Notes: generated from the sequence alone by a model not told the origin. Shown: positions 17,814 through 26,775, numbered from the stretch's first letter. The stretch: 64,000 nt of DNA from an uncultured Lachnospiraceae bacterium (GCA_910587635.1 CAJUNB010000011.1:105075-169074); one strand, 5' to 3'. Numbers and translations are program-made.

Positions 17814-18335
17814 TTACCGTTTCCAGCGGTCAATAGAATACCCTCTTTTGCGCAGGACGTTTGTGTACCGTTCAAAAAAATTCAGGAACAGTTCCCGTTC
17901 TTTTTCCTGATGGAGGTTGGGAATCGTGTATCTGGCGTTGGCGTCACTGTCGCCGATTTCGATTTTGATACCGTAGGCAGGGCCGTTTTTATAGACGAAC
18001 CAGGCCTGCCGGGTTTTTCTGTAATAATTTGTCTCTTTGATTTCATCGATATCTATGTAGAGGGGCTCTGCGTACTGGATCATGGCCCTGTCGATCTCCA
18101 GGATCACCACCTGGAAATCCTCTCTGCGATAACCGACAATGTAATTATGGAAAGTCGTTGCCTTTGTATCGGCAATCAGCCCTTTGCGGAAGGCCTGGTC
18201 GGTGGCGCCGGCATACAGGATCCTGTAACTTTCCCCCTCTGATACGGCATCGTTAAATATTTCACGCAATCTCTTTTTGTTTTCCGTGCTGATCTCTTCG
18301 TCAAATTTTGATGTCTTTTTGAAAAACAGGCCCAT
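17814..18335 (-). CDS. Conserved hypothetical cytoplasmic protein
   Basis: A 173-residue soluble protein with no signal peptide or membrane segment. The minus-strand start has a clear GAGGGG ribosome site. The body alternates strands and charged turns (YRILYAGATDQAF, FHNYIVGYRREDFQVVILEID, AWFVYKNGPAYGIKIEIGD) and ends in a helix, LFLNFFERYTNVLRKRG. The strand-rich centre plus C-terminal helix is reminiscent of a PH-like fold, but I do not recognise the family. It is convergent with the DUF1287 relic and not in an obvious operon. Confidence 0.7.
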   Translation of the reverse strand: MGLFFKKTSKFDEEISTENKKRLREIFNDAVSEGESYRILYAGATDQAFRKGLIADTKATTFHNYIVGYRREDFQVVILEIDRAMIQYAEPLYIDIDEIKETNYYRKTRQAWFVYKNGPAYGIKIEIGDSDANARYTIPNLHQEKERELFLNFFERYTNVLRKRGYSIDRWKR

Positions 18336-18585
18336 TTCTTACCCCTCGCAAAGAACTTTTGTTTTTCCACAGGAAACTTCACGCCGCGTATCGCTTGCAC
18401 GCGACGAACCGCGTAAACGAAGTTCTTCTTCATTTCTATCCCAAAAGTATAATACCGGAGGGCCAAAAAAGCAATATAAGTTGTTTGCCATGGAGGAAAT
18501 CGTAATTTCTAAAAATTAGTTGTGGAAAAAACAGGTGTAATGTGCTATGTTATATTATATATCTACTTTGCAGGAGGACGGTCGA

Positions 18586-20004
18586 ATGAGACAAAATAAA
18601 GTATTAATGAACTTAGGTGGAATGCTGCCTCTGGATGGAAAAGCCGATGCTGAGGCAGTACATATTCAAAGCAGACTTACTACTGGAAGAAATAAATTCA
18701 GATCAATTGTAAACAGCGTGTTTGATTCGGTCATGAAAATCAGTGCCTTGGATCTGGCTCTTCGCAATAATTCTGAAAAAATATCGGATATCAGTGAGGG
18801 AATTAAAGGAATTTCCACTACGGTTGTGGAAGCTTCCACTGTTACCGGTGAGAGTATGTCAGAGGTTGTAAAAGTACATGAAGGCTTTACAGAATCCATC
18901 AGCCAGGTTTCTGCGGCAGCGGGAGAGATTATGGATGAGATGGGGGCAAGCAGCCATGAGCTTATGTCCATTGTAGATGAATCGCAGAAAACGATTGATG
19001 CCTCCAATGAAATGAAAAAGGATATGCAGCAGCTCCTGGAAGTGCTGAAAAATATGAATGAAGTTATCCGGGGAATCAATTCCATATCTGCCCAGACCAA
19101 TATGCTGGCTTTGAATGCATCTATTGAGGCTGCCAGAGCAGGTGAAGCAGGAAAAGGATTTGCAGTAGTGGCAGAGCAGATCAGGAATCTGGCAGATGAG
19201 ACAAAACAGCTGATTGGCAATATGGATGAATTCGTATCCAAGATCGAAGAAGCATCCAAGATGAGCAGCGACAGCCTGGATAAGACTGTAGTAGAGCTGG
19301 GCATTATGCAGCAGAACCTGAACAACGTTCTCGAGAACTATGCAAAGAATGAAGAAAATATAACAAATATCAATGACTCCATTACGACGATAGCGGCTAC
19401 GAGCCAGGAGATATTCAGTACCGTTACCAATGTACACGATCAGATGGACAGACTGAAAGACGAGTGTACCGTACTGAACGATCAGGCAGAAGATCTGGGA
19501 ACGGTAGCAGAAAGCCTTAAGAAGAGTATGGAGCCTGTAAGCTCCATCGAAAAGGAGCTGGATTCATCTGCGCAGATGATGGGAGATATGGTACACGATG
19601 TCTTTTATATGCTGGATAATCAGGTGTTTATCAATACAGTGCAGAATGCTGTTATTGCACATCAGAACTGGCTCAAGACACTGGAAACAATCGTACACAG
19701 TAAAGAGCTTTTGCCGCTTCAGACCGATGATACGAAATGTGCGTTCGGACATTTCTATTATGCCATCAAGCCCAAAAATGGCATGATTACGAGTATATGG
19801 AACGGATTGGCTGATAAACACCGCCGGTTCCACGGACATGGAAAGAGCGCTATAGAAGCTATCAAACGTCAGGACTATGGAAAAGCGGATGTGGAGTATA
19901 AGGAAGCAGCAAAGCTCTCCACAGAGTTGATTGGAGACTTCAACAGAATTATCGATGCTGCGAAGACTCTGGAGTCGGGAAACAGATCGGTATTTATGAT
20001 GTAG
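18586..20004 (+). CDS. Soluble methyl-accepting chemotaxis protein with C-terminal CZB domain
   Basis: A 472-residue chemoreceptor without transmembrane segments. ATG 18586 is preceded by AGGAGG (18572-18577, 8-bp spacing). The signalling hairpin tip is typical ([34 protein letters not shown] is the region around residues 165-195, given here in part). The C-terminus is a CZB zinc-binding domain with ligand pattern His359, Cys385 (KCAFGHFYY), His412 and His416 ([10 protein letters not shown]). CZB receptors respond to zinc availability or to oxidants such as hypochlorite through the zinc-thiolate. No other chemotaxis genes are in the window. A weak promoter (TTGTGG, 17 bp, TGCTAT) lies at 18520-18548. 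A terminator follows at 20074. Confidence 0.92.
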   Translation: MRQNKVLMNLGGMLPLDGKADAEAVHIQSRLTTGRNKFRSIVNSVFDSVMKISALDLALRNNSEKISDISEGIKGISTTVVEASTVTGESMSEVVKVHEGFTESISQVSAAAGEIMDEMGASSHELMSIVDESQKTIDASNEMKKDMQQLLEVLKNMNEVIRGINSISAQTNMLALNASIEAARAGEAGKGFAVVAEQIRNLADETKQLIGNMDEFVSKIEEASKMSSDSLDKTVVELGIMQQNLNNVLENYAKNEENITNINDSITTIAATSQEIFSTVTNVHDQMDRLKDECTVLNDQAEDLGTVAESLKKSMEPVSSIEKELDSSAQMMGDMVHDVFYMLDNQVFINTVQNAVIAHQNWLKTLETIVHSKELLPLQTDDTKCAFGHFYYAIKPKNGMITSIWNGLADKHRRFHGHGKSAIEAIKRQDYGKADVEYKEAAKLSTELIGDFNRIIDAAKTLESGNRSVFMM

Positions 20005-20073
20005 AAACAGTTTGCGGAGAGAGCATAGATTCGATCTGCGCCCTTGTCCACTGAGGGTAGAAGTATAAAAGGA

Positions 20074-20110
20074 ACAGCGGTTAGATCAAAGGGTCTGGCC
20101 GCTGTTTTTA
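20074..20110 (+). terminator. Rho-independent terminator after the chemoreceptor gene
   Basis: ACAGCGG (20074-20080) pairs with CCGCTGT (20099-20105), with an inner imperfect stem, followed by a T-run to 20109. It ends the chemoreceptor transcript ahead of the tRNA operon. Confidence 0.85.
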
Positions 20111-20196
20111 TCGTATAGTACCCTCGTTCACTGAGAGTAAGTTTCTGCGAAATAGAACAAAGATAGATAGCTCACGGAAAATCCGTTAAAAAATGA

Positions 20197-20260
20197 TTGA
20201 CAACTTTATCCTGCTGTGATACTATAATTCACGTGCTGATTCATAGTATCATCAGCAGGA
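20197..20260 (+). promoter_or_regulatory. tRNA operon promoter embedded in an inverted repeat
   Basis: TTGACA lies at 20197-20202. The -10 could be TACTAT (20220-20225, 17-bp spacer) or TATAAT (20223-20228, 20-bp spacer). The -10 region is the left arm (20209-20225) of an inverted repeat whose right arm is 20243-20260; the arms match over 17 bp with a single bulged base. This would put an operator or an initially transcribed hairpin right at the start of the tRNA transcript. Confidence 0.6.
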
Positions 20261-20272
20261 TTTGCGCGATTC

Positions 20273-20346
<74 letters not shown>

Positions 20347-20385
20347 TGAAAAGGATGTCGGCCTATAGGCCAGTGACCCTTTTAT

Positions 20386-20460
20386 GGTGGGTATAGCGCA
20401 GTTGGTTAGCGCGCCAGATTGTGGCTCTGGAGGCCAAGGGTTCGAATCCCTTTATCCACC
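20386..20460 (+). tRNA. tRNA-His (anticodon GTG)
   Basis: The acceptor GTGGGTA pairs with TATCCAC, and an extra 5' G (20386) faces the discriminator C (20460), the identity element of tRNA-His. The anticodon loop TTGTGGC sits on stem CCAGA/TCTGG, giving anticodon GTG. CCA is not encoded. Confidence 0.97.
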
Positions 20461-20485
20461 TTTGTTCAGGAGTGTATTGTCATAA

Positions 20486-20557
20486 TGGGCTATCGCCAAG
20501 CGGTAAGGCACAGGACTTTGACTCCTGCATTCGCTGGTTCGAATCCAGTTAGCCCAG
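20486..20557 (+). tRNA. tRNA-Gln (anticodon TTG)
   Basis: Acceptor TGGGCTA pairs with TAGCCCA; anticodon stem CAGGA/TCCTG encloses CTTTGAC, anticodon TTG; the T-arm is GGTTCGAATCC. Length is 72 nt without CCA. Confidence 0.97.
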
Positions 20558-20568
20558 TTTCTATTTAT

Positions 20569-20641
20569 GGGACACTAGCTCAGTCGGTAGAGCACTTGAC
20601 TTTTAATCAAGTTGTCTGGGGTTCGATTCCCCAGTGTCTCA
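20569..20641 (+). tRNA. tRNA-Lys (anticodon TTT)
   Basis: Acceptor GGGACAC pairs with GTGTCTC (one G-U); anticodon stem CTTGA/TCAAG encloses CTTTTAA, anticodon TTT; the T-arm contains GGTTCGATTCC. It is the last tRNA before the terminator. Confidence 0.97.
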
Positions 20642-20648
20642 TGTGAAG

Positions 20649-20688
20649 ACAGGTTTTTTAGCAATCATTGCTAGAAGGCCTGTTTTTT
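20649..20688 (+). terminator. Terminator of the tRNA operon
   Basis: ACAGG (20649-20653) pairs with CCTGT (20679-20683) around an inner perfect hairpin TAGCAATCATTGCTA, followed by six T residues. Confidence 0.85.
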
Positions 20689-20813
20689 GTTCTATCGGAA
20701 ATTGCTCTGCAAATTTTGGCGATGTACTTGATTTGGCCGGGAGCATATGCAATAATTTGCACAGGCAGCAGGTAATCTGTCTGCATACCATGGAAAACGG
20801 AAAGGGCGGAAAT

Positions 20814-21416
20814 ATGAAAGAAAGACAGAAATTTTTCGAAGAAGCGTTGTCGGATTTTGTACATGATGTAGCTTCTGGCAGCGCTGTCCGGCATCTGGTG
20901 GATCTGGGTTATTCTGTGGAGCAGATTATGCAGTCCCTTTCCTATCCTACGCCCAGGCACAGGGTACAGCAGACGGTGTACCGCTATATGCTGGAGTCGG
21001 GCCTGCTTGTGAGACGCCTGCCTACAGAAGTTTCCGGGATGGTATGTGCATTCCGTACTGTAAGGATTTCCATACAGGACAGAGAAAAAATATACCGATA
21101 TCTGTATGAAAAAATAAAGGAAAATGGGGAAGACCATTGTTACATTTCCTGTCCCTTTGGCGTATGGCAACGCCAGAACGGCGAAAGCCGGGAAAAGGAA
21201 AAAAATGGCGATGGAGACTGGCTGTGGAAAGAGCTGACCTGTCTGAATAAAAGAGAACAGGATTATATCACAGGGATTCCCTGGGAGAATGCGGTGATGT
21301 ACCACCGGCTGAACAGCCGGATGCGGGAAATAGGGAGAAAGCTGATCTTACAGCCGGTGTCCGGTTGTCGGTTTTATTTTCTGAAAACGGGGGAGGCTCT
21401 GGAGGGGTATCTATGA
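20814..21416 (+). CDS. Hypothetical protein, first gene of a four-gene unit beside the tRNA array
   Basis: A 200-residue soluble protein of unknown family. I chose ATG 20814 (MKERQKFFEEAL), preceded by AAGGGCGG; the open frame extends upstream to 20634 but runs through tRNA-Lys and its terminator. The N-terminal half is helical with a short motif resembling a winged-helix start (AVRHLVDLGYSVEQIMQSL then HRVQQTVYRYMLESGLL). A central CYISCPFG segment has two cysteines. The C-terminal half carries LNKREQDYITGIPW. It overlaps the next gene by 4 bp (ATGA), so the two are co-translated. A regulatory or adaptor role for the unit is possible but unproven. Confidence 0.72.
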   Translation: MKERQKFFEEALSDFVHDVASGSAVRHLVDLGYSVEQIMQSLSYPTPRHRVQQTVYRYMLESGLLVRRLPTEVSGMVCAFRTVRISIQDREKIYRYLYEKIKENGEDHCYISCPFGVWQRQNGESREKEKNGDGDWLWKELTCLNKREQDYITGIPWENAVMYHRLNSRMREIGRKLILQPVSGCRFYFLKTGEALEGYL

Positions 21417-22003
21417 AGAGACGTTCGAAATATCGATGGATTTTATATTCTCTGCTGAATCTGTCCATCCATCTGGCGGATGGGCTGGTGACGTATATCA
21501 ACACCCCGGATCTGGCAATGGAGGGGAATCCACTGGTAGCGAAACTGGGATATGGCTGGGGCGCTCTGTTCACAGCCAATCTGGTCGGGTTTTTATTTGT
21601 TGTGGTTATGACATGGACTTTCTGCCGGTATGAGCATGTGCATATTCCCGCGAAAGGATGGTTTGACTATTATATGAAGCTTTTTTATGGGGAGAACTAT
21701 AAGCCATACTGGTGTTTCTATAAATTTTCAAAGAACTGGGAGAGCAAATTGGCTCTTTTCTGCTATGGGCTGTATTGGGGCATTACGGCAGGAGCTGTCT
21801 TTCCTGTCCTGGGCTGGATTTTCTATATGCTGGATGTAGAGCCGGCCTGGTGGCATACGGCGCTCTATGGTTATATTATAGCTTTGGCAGTGGCCTATAG
21901 TATGTTGATCAAATGGCTCCATGACGGCTACCGGGAAAGTAAAAAGGCAGTCTATCAGGAAAGTAAAATAGTGGAAGGAAAACAGGAGGAAAATTGTATA
22001 TGA
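21413..22003 (+). CDS. Hypothetical multi-spanning membrane protein
   Basis: A 196-residue membrane protein starting at ATG 21413 inside the ATGA overlap, with GGAGGGG upstream. Hydrophobic segments lie at about residues 13-30, 50-72, 120-148 and 158-175. The first loop has ADGLVTYINTPDLAMEGNPLVAK, which I show only in part as a motif rich in small and acidic residues (MEGNPLV). It resembles small membrane proteins of the DUF5658 kind but I cannot confirm this. The C-terminus is charged (RESKKAVYQESK). It overlaps the ATPase gene by 4 bp, so it is probably the membrane partner of that ATPase. Confidence 0.7.
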   Translation: MKRRSKYRWILYSLLNLSIHLADGLVTYINTPDLAMEGNPLVAKLGYGWGALFTANLVGFLFVVVMTWTFCRYEHVHIPAKGWFDYYMKLFYGENYKPYWCFYKFSKNWESKLALFCYGLYWGITAGAVFPVLGWIFYMLDVEPAWWHTALYGYIIALAVAYSMLIKWLHDGYRESKKAVYQESKIVEGKQEENCI

Positions 22004-23751
22004 AGTCATCAGAGGAACTGCGCAGTCAATTGCGTTCTATCGATCACAGAGGCTATCCGGCCTATAAATCCCTGGCTGGAAGTTATCAGTTTCCGGGATT
22101 TGCATTGATTATTGATCATGTACAGGGAGACCCTTTCGCGTCGCCTTCGGCGCTCCATGTGGAAGTTGCGCACAGTGTGGCAGGGTTTTCGAAGGAATAT
22201 TATGCAAAGGACTGTTCCCGCATCGCTTTGCAGGATTTCCTCACGAGGCGGCTTGCCTCTATGTTTGAGGATTTTAATTTCAAGGCGAAGGGCTCGGGGA
22301 AGAGCGGCCTTTTGTCCATTACAAGATGTGGGCAGGAGGTGCTGGAACGGAGTGCCTGCCAGATCACGGAGGAAAAGATCATCGCCCGGTTTCATGTGGG
22401 ATTCCCGGCTTTCGGAAGAACGATCAATGCAGGGGAGCTGGAGAAGATTCTGTTTGATTTTCTGCCCCGCTGCATAAATAACAGTCTGTTTTATAAAAGG
22501 CTGGATGGTAAAAAAGTGGAGGAGGCTGTTTTTCTCGCAGAAGATCAGGAGGCGGTACGTCATCTGCTGGAAAAGGAGGGACTGTCAGCGTTTGTGGCAA
22601 ACGGTGCCGTCCTGCCGAGAAAGAGCGGCGTTTCCGATCTGCCCATGGAAAAGAGCATTCCGTTTTATTCTCCGGCCTCTATGGAGAGGACGCTTGTACT
22701 GCCTCACCGGGGAGAGATCAGCGGCATGGCCATACCCCGGGGGATTACACTGATCGTGGGAGGGGGATATCATGGAAAGTCCACACTGCTGGAAGCATTG
22801 CAGACCGGGGTATATAACCATATCGGCGGAGATGGCAGGGAATTTGTCATTACGGACAATACTGCCGTAAAGCTTCGGGCAGAGGATGGACGGTCTGTCC
22901 GAAAAGTGGATATTTCTCTCTTTATCAATGATCTGCCTAACGGGACAGATACCACATGTTTCAGTACGATGGATGCCAGCGGCAGCACTTCCCAGGCGGC
23001 AGGAGTCATAGAGAGTATGGAGTCGGGAGCCCGTCTGTTTCTCATCGACGAAGATACGTCCGCTACGAATTTCATGCTTCGGGATGATTTTATGCAGCAG
23101 GTAATCAGCCGGGAAAAGGAGCCGATTACGCCGTTTCTGGAGCGGGCAAGACAGCTGTATGAGCAGGCTGGCATTTCCACGATTCTGGTAGCCGGGAGCT
23201 CAGGGGCGTTTTTCTATATTGCGGATCATATCTTACAGATGGACAACTACCGGCCGGTAGATATCACGGAGGAAGTAAAAGTGCTGTGCAAAGAGCGGAA
23301 GGCGCCACGGACAGAGGCAGCCGGATTTCAGGTGCCGGGATTTACCCGCACATTCCCGCCGATGGAACGAAAGGGCGTCAGAGATGACCGGCGCGGCCGT
23401 CAGGGAAGGGATGGCGGCAATGGCAGAGACAGGGGAGGCAAATCTCATGAACATATGAAGACGAAAACTTTTGGCAAGGACTCTTTTTCTCTTGACAAGC
23501 AGACTGTGGACATGCGCTATGTGGAGCAGCTGGCAGACGGGGAACAGACGAACGCACTGGCGCATCTGCTCCGCTATGGACTGGAGCAGGTTATAGACGG
23601 TAAGAGGACGGTGCGGCAGATTGTGGAGATTTTATCTGCTACATTGGAGAAAAAGGGCTGGGAAGCACTTTGCGGCTCCTATGTGCCCTGTGGACTGGCA
23701 AAACCGAGGGTACAGGAAATATTTGCCTGCCTGAACCGATTCCGGGGATAA
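22000..23751 (+). CDS. Predicted ATPase of the ABC class (COG3044 type)
   Basis: A 583-residue cytoplasmic ATPase. ATG 22000 has AGGAGG 10 bp upstream and overlaps the previous stop. Its N-terminal half (SIDHRGYPAYKSL, FALIIDHVQGDPFASPS) and core are characteristic of the COG3044 family: an unusual P-loop GGGYHGKST (residues 254-262) and later DASGSTSQAA, RLFLIDEDTSATNFM and VAGSSGAFFYIAD. Members have no transmembrane region and no known substrate. A basic Arg/Gly-rich stretch (around residues 465-490, RRGRQGRDGGNGRDRGG) resembles an RGG-type nucleic-acid-binding tail. Placement directly after a tRNA operon, with a small membrane protein, is notable; function is unknown. Confidence 0.85.
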   Translation: MKSSEELRSQLRSIDHRGYPAYKSLAGSYQFPGFALIIDHVQGDPFASPSALHVEVAHSVAGFSKEYYAKDCSRIALQDFLTRRLASMFEDFNFKAKGSGKSGLLSITRCGQEVLERSACQITEEKIIARFHVGFPAFGRTINAGELEKILFDFLPRCINNSLFYKRLDGKKVEEAVFLAEDQEAVRHLLEKEGLSAFVANGAVLPRKSGVSDLPMEKSIPFYSPASMERTLVLPHRGEISGMAIPRGITLIVGGGYHGKSTLLEALQTGVYNHIGGDGREFVITDNTAVKLRAEDGRSVRKVDISLFINDLPNGTDTTCFSTMDASGSTSQAAGVIESMESGARLFLIDEDTSATNFMLRDDFMQQVISREKEPITPFLERARQLYEQAGISTILVAGSSGAFFYIADHILQMDNYRPVDITEEVKVLCKERKAPRTEAAGFQVPGFTRTFPPMERKGVRDDRRGRQGRDGGNGRDRGGKSHEHMKTKTFGKDSFSLDKQTVDMRYVEQLADGEQTNALAHLLRYGLEQVIDGKRTVRQIVEILSATLEKKGWEALCGSYVPCGLAKPRVQEIFACLNRFRG

Positions 23752-23766
23752 GAGAGGAGGGGTACT

Positions 23767-25863
23767 TTGCGGCGCATGGCAAACAGGGTAAGACAGACGA
23801 TTGCGGTGCTTGCCTTTTTGATTATGATGGCTGTTTGCGGGCTGTATGAAGAGTCAAAAGATCCTTTATATGAAACAATAGAGGCAGATCCCTGCTATGG
23901 AGAAGACAGTATCTTTTATATTTATGATGAGGCAGACTATCAGCGGTTTGCAGGGTATGTGAACCGGGCCCATCTGGAAAGCAGAGAAGACCTGTCAGCG
24001 ACAGCTGTTGATGCGGTATTGATGGAGGATATTGATCTCAATGAAGGCATCAGGCCATACAGGGCGGAATATATGAAGCTTTGTATGCTGTGTTATGGAG
24101 GCTGTCTGGACGGAAACGGACATAAGATCATCTGGCGGGAGCATACGAGCAATGGACTGGCCGTTAAGCTGGGCAGAGGGGCGGTTCTGAAAAATCTGGA
24201 TTTCGAAGTGGCCGATCTCCGTTTCGAAATATCCGACCCGGAAATATATGGTATGGGAATGCTCTGCATGGTCAATTACGGGACGATTGAAAACTGCAGG
24301 ACATGGGGCAGTGTAACGGGAACAGGATGCTATACGGGCAGTATGGCCGGGCTCAATTATGGGATGATTAAAGACTGCCGGAATCTGTCAGAGGTAGTGT
24401 CGGTAGGCATCGGGGAATATGGAGCCGGGGGCATCGCCGGAAGAAATACGTACAGCTGGGAAGAAGGAGACGGAGAAGAAACTGTAAAGGCTGTCATTTC
24501 CGGGTGTACCAACGAGGGCGCAGTGACGGGAGAATGGATGGCGGGCGGCATGTGCGCCTTTCTTGACGGCAGAGATACGGAAATCGAGAACTGTGGAAAT
24601 GAGGGAAATATATCCGTACTCTGGCAGCAGGTACAGCCCTATCTGGAAAATGACCGGTACGAAAACCGGCGGGAAGACTGGGAGGAGGCCAGAGGAGGCG
24701 GTATTGCCGGGAAAATGAGCGGCGGTGTGATCAGGGAGTGCTATAATACGGGAACTGTTTCTGTAAGAGAGGAAGGCGTATGCGCTACTTATGGCATAGC
24801 GGGCGACGCCTGGGGCAATGCGGAAGTCGTAGGCAGTGTCAATCTGGCCGGTACGGCCCGGGGAAAAATGCGCCATGAAAATGTGATGGAGCTGTCCCCG
24901 GAGGAGATAAAGCAGTGGCAGGCGGATCATGAGCGCTTCGTCTATGTATACAACAACTGGCAGTTTGATCTGGAGGAGGCCAGAGAGAAGGTGGGTCTTT
25001 CCCCTCTGGATATAGAAGAGAGCGATCTGACGAAAGGTGACGATACGGTTTATCTGTGCGAGGATTTTTGTCTGAAGCTGCCGGAAGGGTTTGTCGTCAC
25101 AGAAGAGTCGGACTACGGGTTGTTGATTACGGCAAAGGCAGGTTATGATTTCGCCGGGAAATACAGTACGGAGGCGGACACCTATCAGGTGTGGGTACTC
25201 CGGCTGGCGCAGGAGGAACGGCAGGAAATGAATGCTTTTCTGCGCCGGACAAAGGAGCTGGAGACGATATATGAGCCAGTGGCATTTTTAGATAAAAAAG
25301 ACAGTTTCTTTCAGGCGATCTGGCTTGCTACGCTGGATGAGGAGGACATGGAGAACGACATTTCCCGCATATGGGGATATATGGAAGGCTGCCACTGGCT
25401 GCGCCCGCTGCATTTTATCAACTGGTGGGACCATCATACATGGCAGGTGGACGGCAGATATTCTTTTCAGCTCTATAAAGAACATGTGAACGCCAAATAC
25501 TATACCTATGTACCGGGAGATGAGACCGGGAAGCTGCGTTTGGACAATATTGTTTCCCTGCCTGCCAAATATTCGGAAGAGCAGGGGAATGAAGTGGATT
25601 ATGTACTAATTTTCACAGACAGCAGCACCAATTATCGGCCGGATGTGACATTTGCCAGAGAGGTGCTGTCAGGCTTCTATTACCTGCCGCTGCAAATACA
25701 GGTAAAAAGCGAAGACACCCTTTCTTCCATTTCGGCACGTTATACAGGAGATGGCGGACGGTATTTAGAACTGGCTCAGTATAATGAAATAGAGGATGCT
25801 GATTTTATCTGGGCGGGGCAGACATTGACAATACCGCAGAAATGGATTCTGGAGAAGGAATGA
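23767..25863 (+). CDS. Cell-surface protein with GLUG-like repeats and C-terminal LysM
   Basis: A 698-residue exported protein. A TTG start at 23767 fits best, 6 bp after AGGAGG; the next ATG (23776) would be 15 bp away. An N-terminal signal or anchor helix (TIAVLAFLIMMAVCGLY) is followed by a beta-helix-like region (about 110-375) with repeated G-hydrophobic-AG and N-x-G-x-V turns (GSMAGLNYGMIKDCRN, GGIAGRN, CTNEGAVTG, GGIAGKMSGG, CYNTGTVSV), as in GLUG domains. The middle (about 400-620) is unassigned. The C-terminus is a LysM peptidoglycan-binding module (about 648-692; VKSEDTLSSISARY, LAQYNEI, GQTLTIP). It is the fourth gene of the unit begun at 20814. Confidence 0.78.
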   Translation: MRRMANRVRQTIAVLAFLIMMAVCGLYEESKDPLYETIEADPCYGEDSIFYIYDEADYQRFAGYVNRAHLESREDLSATAVDAVLMEDIDLNEGIRPYRAEYMKLCMLCYGGCLDGNGHKIIWREHTSNGLAVKLGRGAVLKNLDFEVADLRFEISDPEIYGMGMLCMVNYGTIENCRTWGSVTGTGCYTGSMAGLNYGMIKDCRNLSEVVSVGIGEYGAGGIAGRNTYSWEEGDGEETVKAVISGCTNEGAVTGEWMAGGMCAFLDGRDTEIENCGNEGNISVLWQQVQPYLENDRYENRREDWEEARGGGIAGKMSGGVIRECYNTGTVSVREEGVCATYGIAGDAWGNAEVVGSVNLAGTARGKMRHENVMELSPEEIKQWQADHERFVYVYNNWQFDLEEAREKVGLSPLDIEESDLTKGDDTVYLCEDFCLKLPEGFVVTEESDYGLLITAKAGYDFAGKYSTEADTYQVWVLRLAQEERQEMNAFLRRTKELETIYEPVAFLDKKDSFFQAIWLATLDEEDMENDISRIWGYMEGCHWLRPLHFINWWDHHTWQVDGRYSFQLYKEHVNAKYYTYVPGDETGKLRLDNIVSLPAKYSEEQGNEVDYVLIFTDSSTNYRPDVTFAREVLSGFYYLPLQIQVKSEDTLSSISARYTGDGGRYLELAQYNEIEDADFIWAGQTLTIPQKWILEKE

Positions 25864-25880
25864 GAAAGCATGACAAACGC

Positions 25881-25959
25881 AGGAATGAACATTCTATGTA
25901 CAGTCTTTTCATGTCTGTAAACAAATTATTTTCTTATTGTTTACAGAATGTTCATTCCT
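25881..25959. repeat. Nested inverted repeat between surface-protein and ThyX-like genes
   Basis: AGGAATGAACATTCT (25881-25895) is the exact reverse complement of 25945-25959. Inside, TGTAAACAA (25916-25924) pairs exactly with TTGTTTACA (25937-25945), so the right arms are contiguous while the left arms are separated by 20 bp. A further partial GGAATG...CATTCC pair follows at 25978-26001. There is no T-run, so it is not a standard terminator. Confidence 0.65.
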
Positions 25960-25991
25960 ACATTTGTCCTAAATGAAGGAATGAGACAGAA

Positions 25992-26020
25992 TTGACATTC
26001 CAGACAGAATCCAATACACT
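25992..26020 (+). promoter_or_regulatory. Probable promoter of the ThyX-like gene
   Basis: TTGACA (25992-25997) and TACACT (26015-26020) are spaced by 17 bp, about 30 bp upstream of the start codon at 26053 and just downstream of the nested inverted repeat. Confidence 0.6.
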
Positions 26021-26052
26021 GAAACCAGCGCAAAAGAAGGAGAAGCGAAGGT

Positions 26053-26775
26053 ATGAATCTATATGTAAATGAAATCAGCGGCATTGCAGATGCCATTGTG
26101 TCGATGTTTATGAGCAGGCGTTCCTGGACGCGGGAAAAAGAGATGGAAATCCGGGAAGTCTGTGAGCGGGTACTGAGCAGACAGGGAAAGATCGTGGATG
26201 GGGCAGCACCGGAAGATATGGCCAGGTATGATAAGTGGATGGACAGTCTCGTGAAATGGGGCTGGCAGCATGTGACGATGCTGCGGTATATCGATATCTC
26301 TGTTACGGTAGAAGGGTTGCATCGGGCGGGACAGGATGACTGGGATTCCCATGCGGCACGATTTGGGAACAGGATTATACGCAGCAGCACACGGCTTGCC
26401 AATTTCGGCTATGAAATGTCTGACTGGTATCAGGACAAGATCATCCCTACAGACTCTGCTCTGGCTCTTCTGGGCATCGAGGCGCCGGAAGTGATAGAGA
26501 GGGACGGAGAGCGTTTTGTCAAGACAATAAACGGTTACATCAAAGAGGAATATAAGGACAGCTCCGATGTGAAGCGGGGGCTGTATATGCTGAGCATACC
26601 GAGCAATTTTATTTTTAAAGTCAATCTGACAGAGTGGGCACATGTATTTAAAGAACGAAGCAGCCAGGGCAGCGCGAACCCGGAGGTAAAGCTGTGTTGT
26701 GAAGGGATTGCAGATCAGATAGAACAGATGCAGCCCAGGTTTAACCGGGAGCTGTTTCTAAAAATAAAGAATTGA
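26053..26775 (+). CDS. Divergent ThyX-like protein (thymidylate synthase complementing superfamily)
   Basis: A 240-residue soluble protein; ATG 26053 follows AAGGAG. Two segments resemble flavin-dependent thymidylate synthase ThyX: VTMLRYIDISVTVEGLHR (the helix before the dUMP/FAD site) and the late block SIPSNFIFKVNLTEWAHVF followed by KERSSQGSANPEV, which mirrors the ThyX pattern N-x-R-x-W-x-HF...R...H-x-E. However, the hallmark RHR-x7-S motif is not recognisable; the equivalent region reads RIIRSSTRLANF. It may be an inactive or re-purposed paralogue, or my fold assignment may be wrong. It is a single gene with its own promoter, upstream of a lipoprotein and nrdD. Confidence 0.5.
   Translation: MNLYVNEISGIADAIVSMFMSRRSWTREKEMEIREVCERVLSRQGKIVDGAAPEDMARYDKWMDSLVKWGWQHVTMLRYIDISVTVEGLHRAGQDDWDSHAARFGNRIIRSSTRLANFGYEMSDWYQDKIIPTDSALALLGIEAPEVIERDGERFVKTINGYIKEEYKDSSDVKRGLYMLSIPSNFIFKVNLTEWAHVFKERSSQGSANPEVKLCCEGIADQIEQMQPRFNRELFLKIKN

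Noticed and set aside
20634..20813. Extended N-terminus of the protein starting at 20814
   Set aside because: It would be translated through the end of tRNA-Lys and the tRNA terminator.
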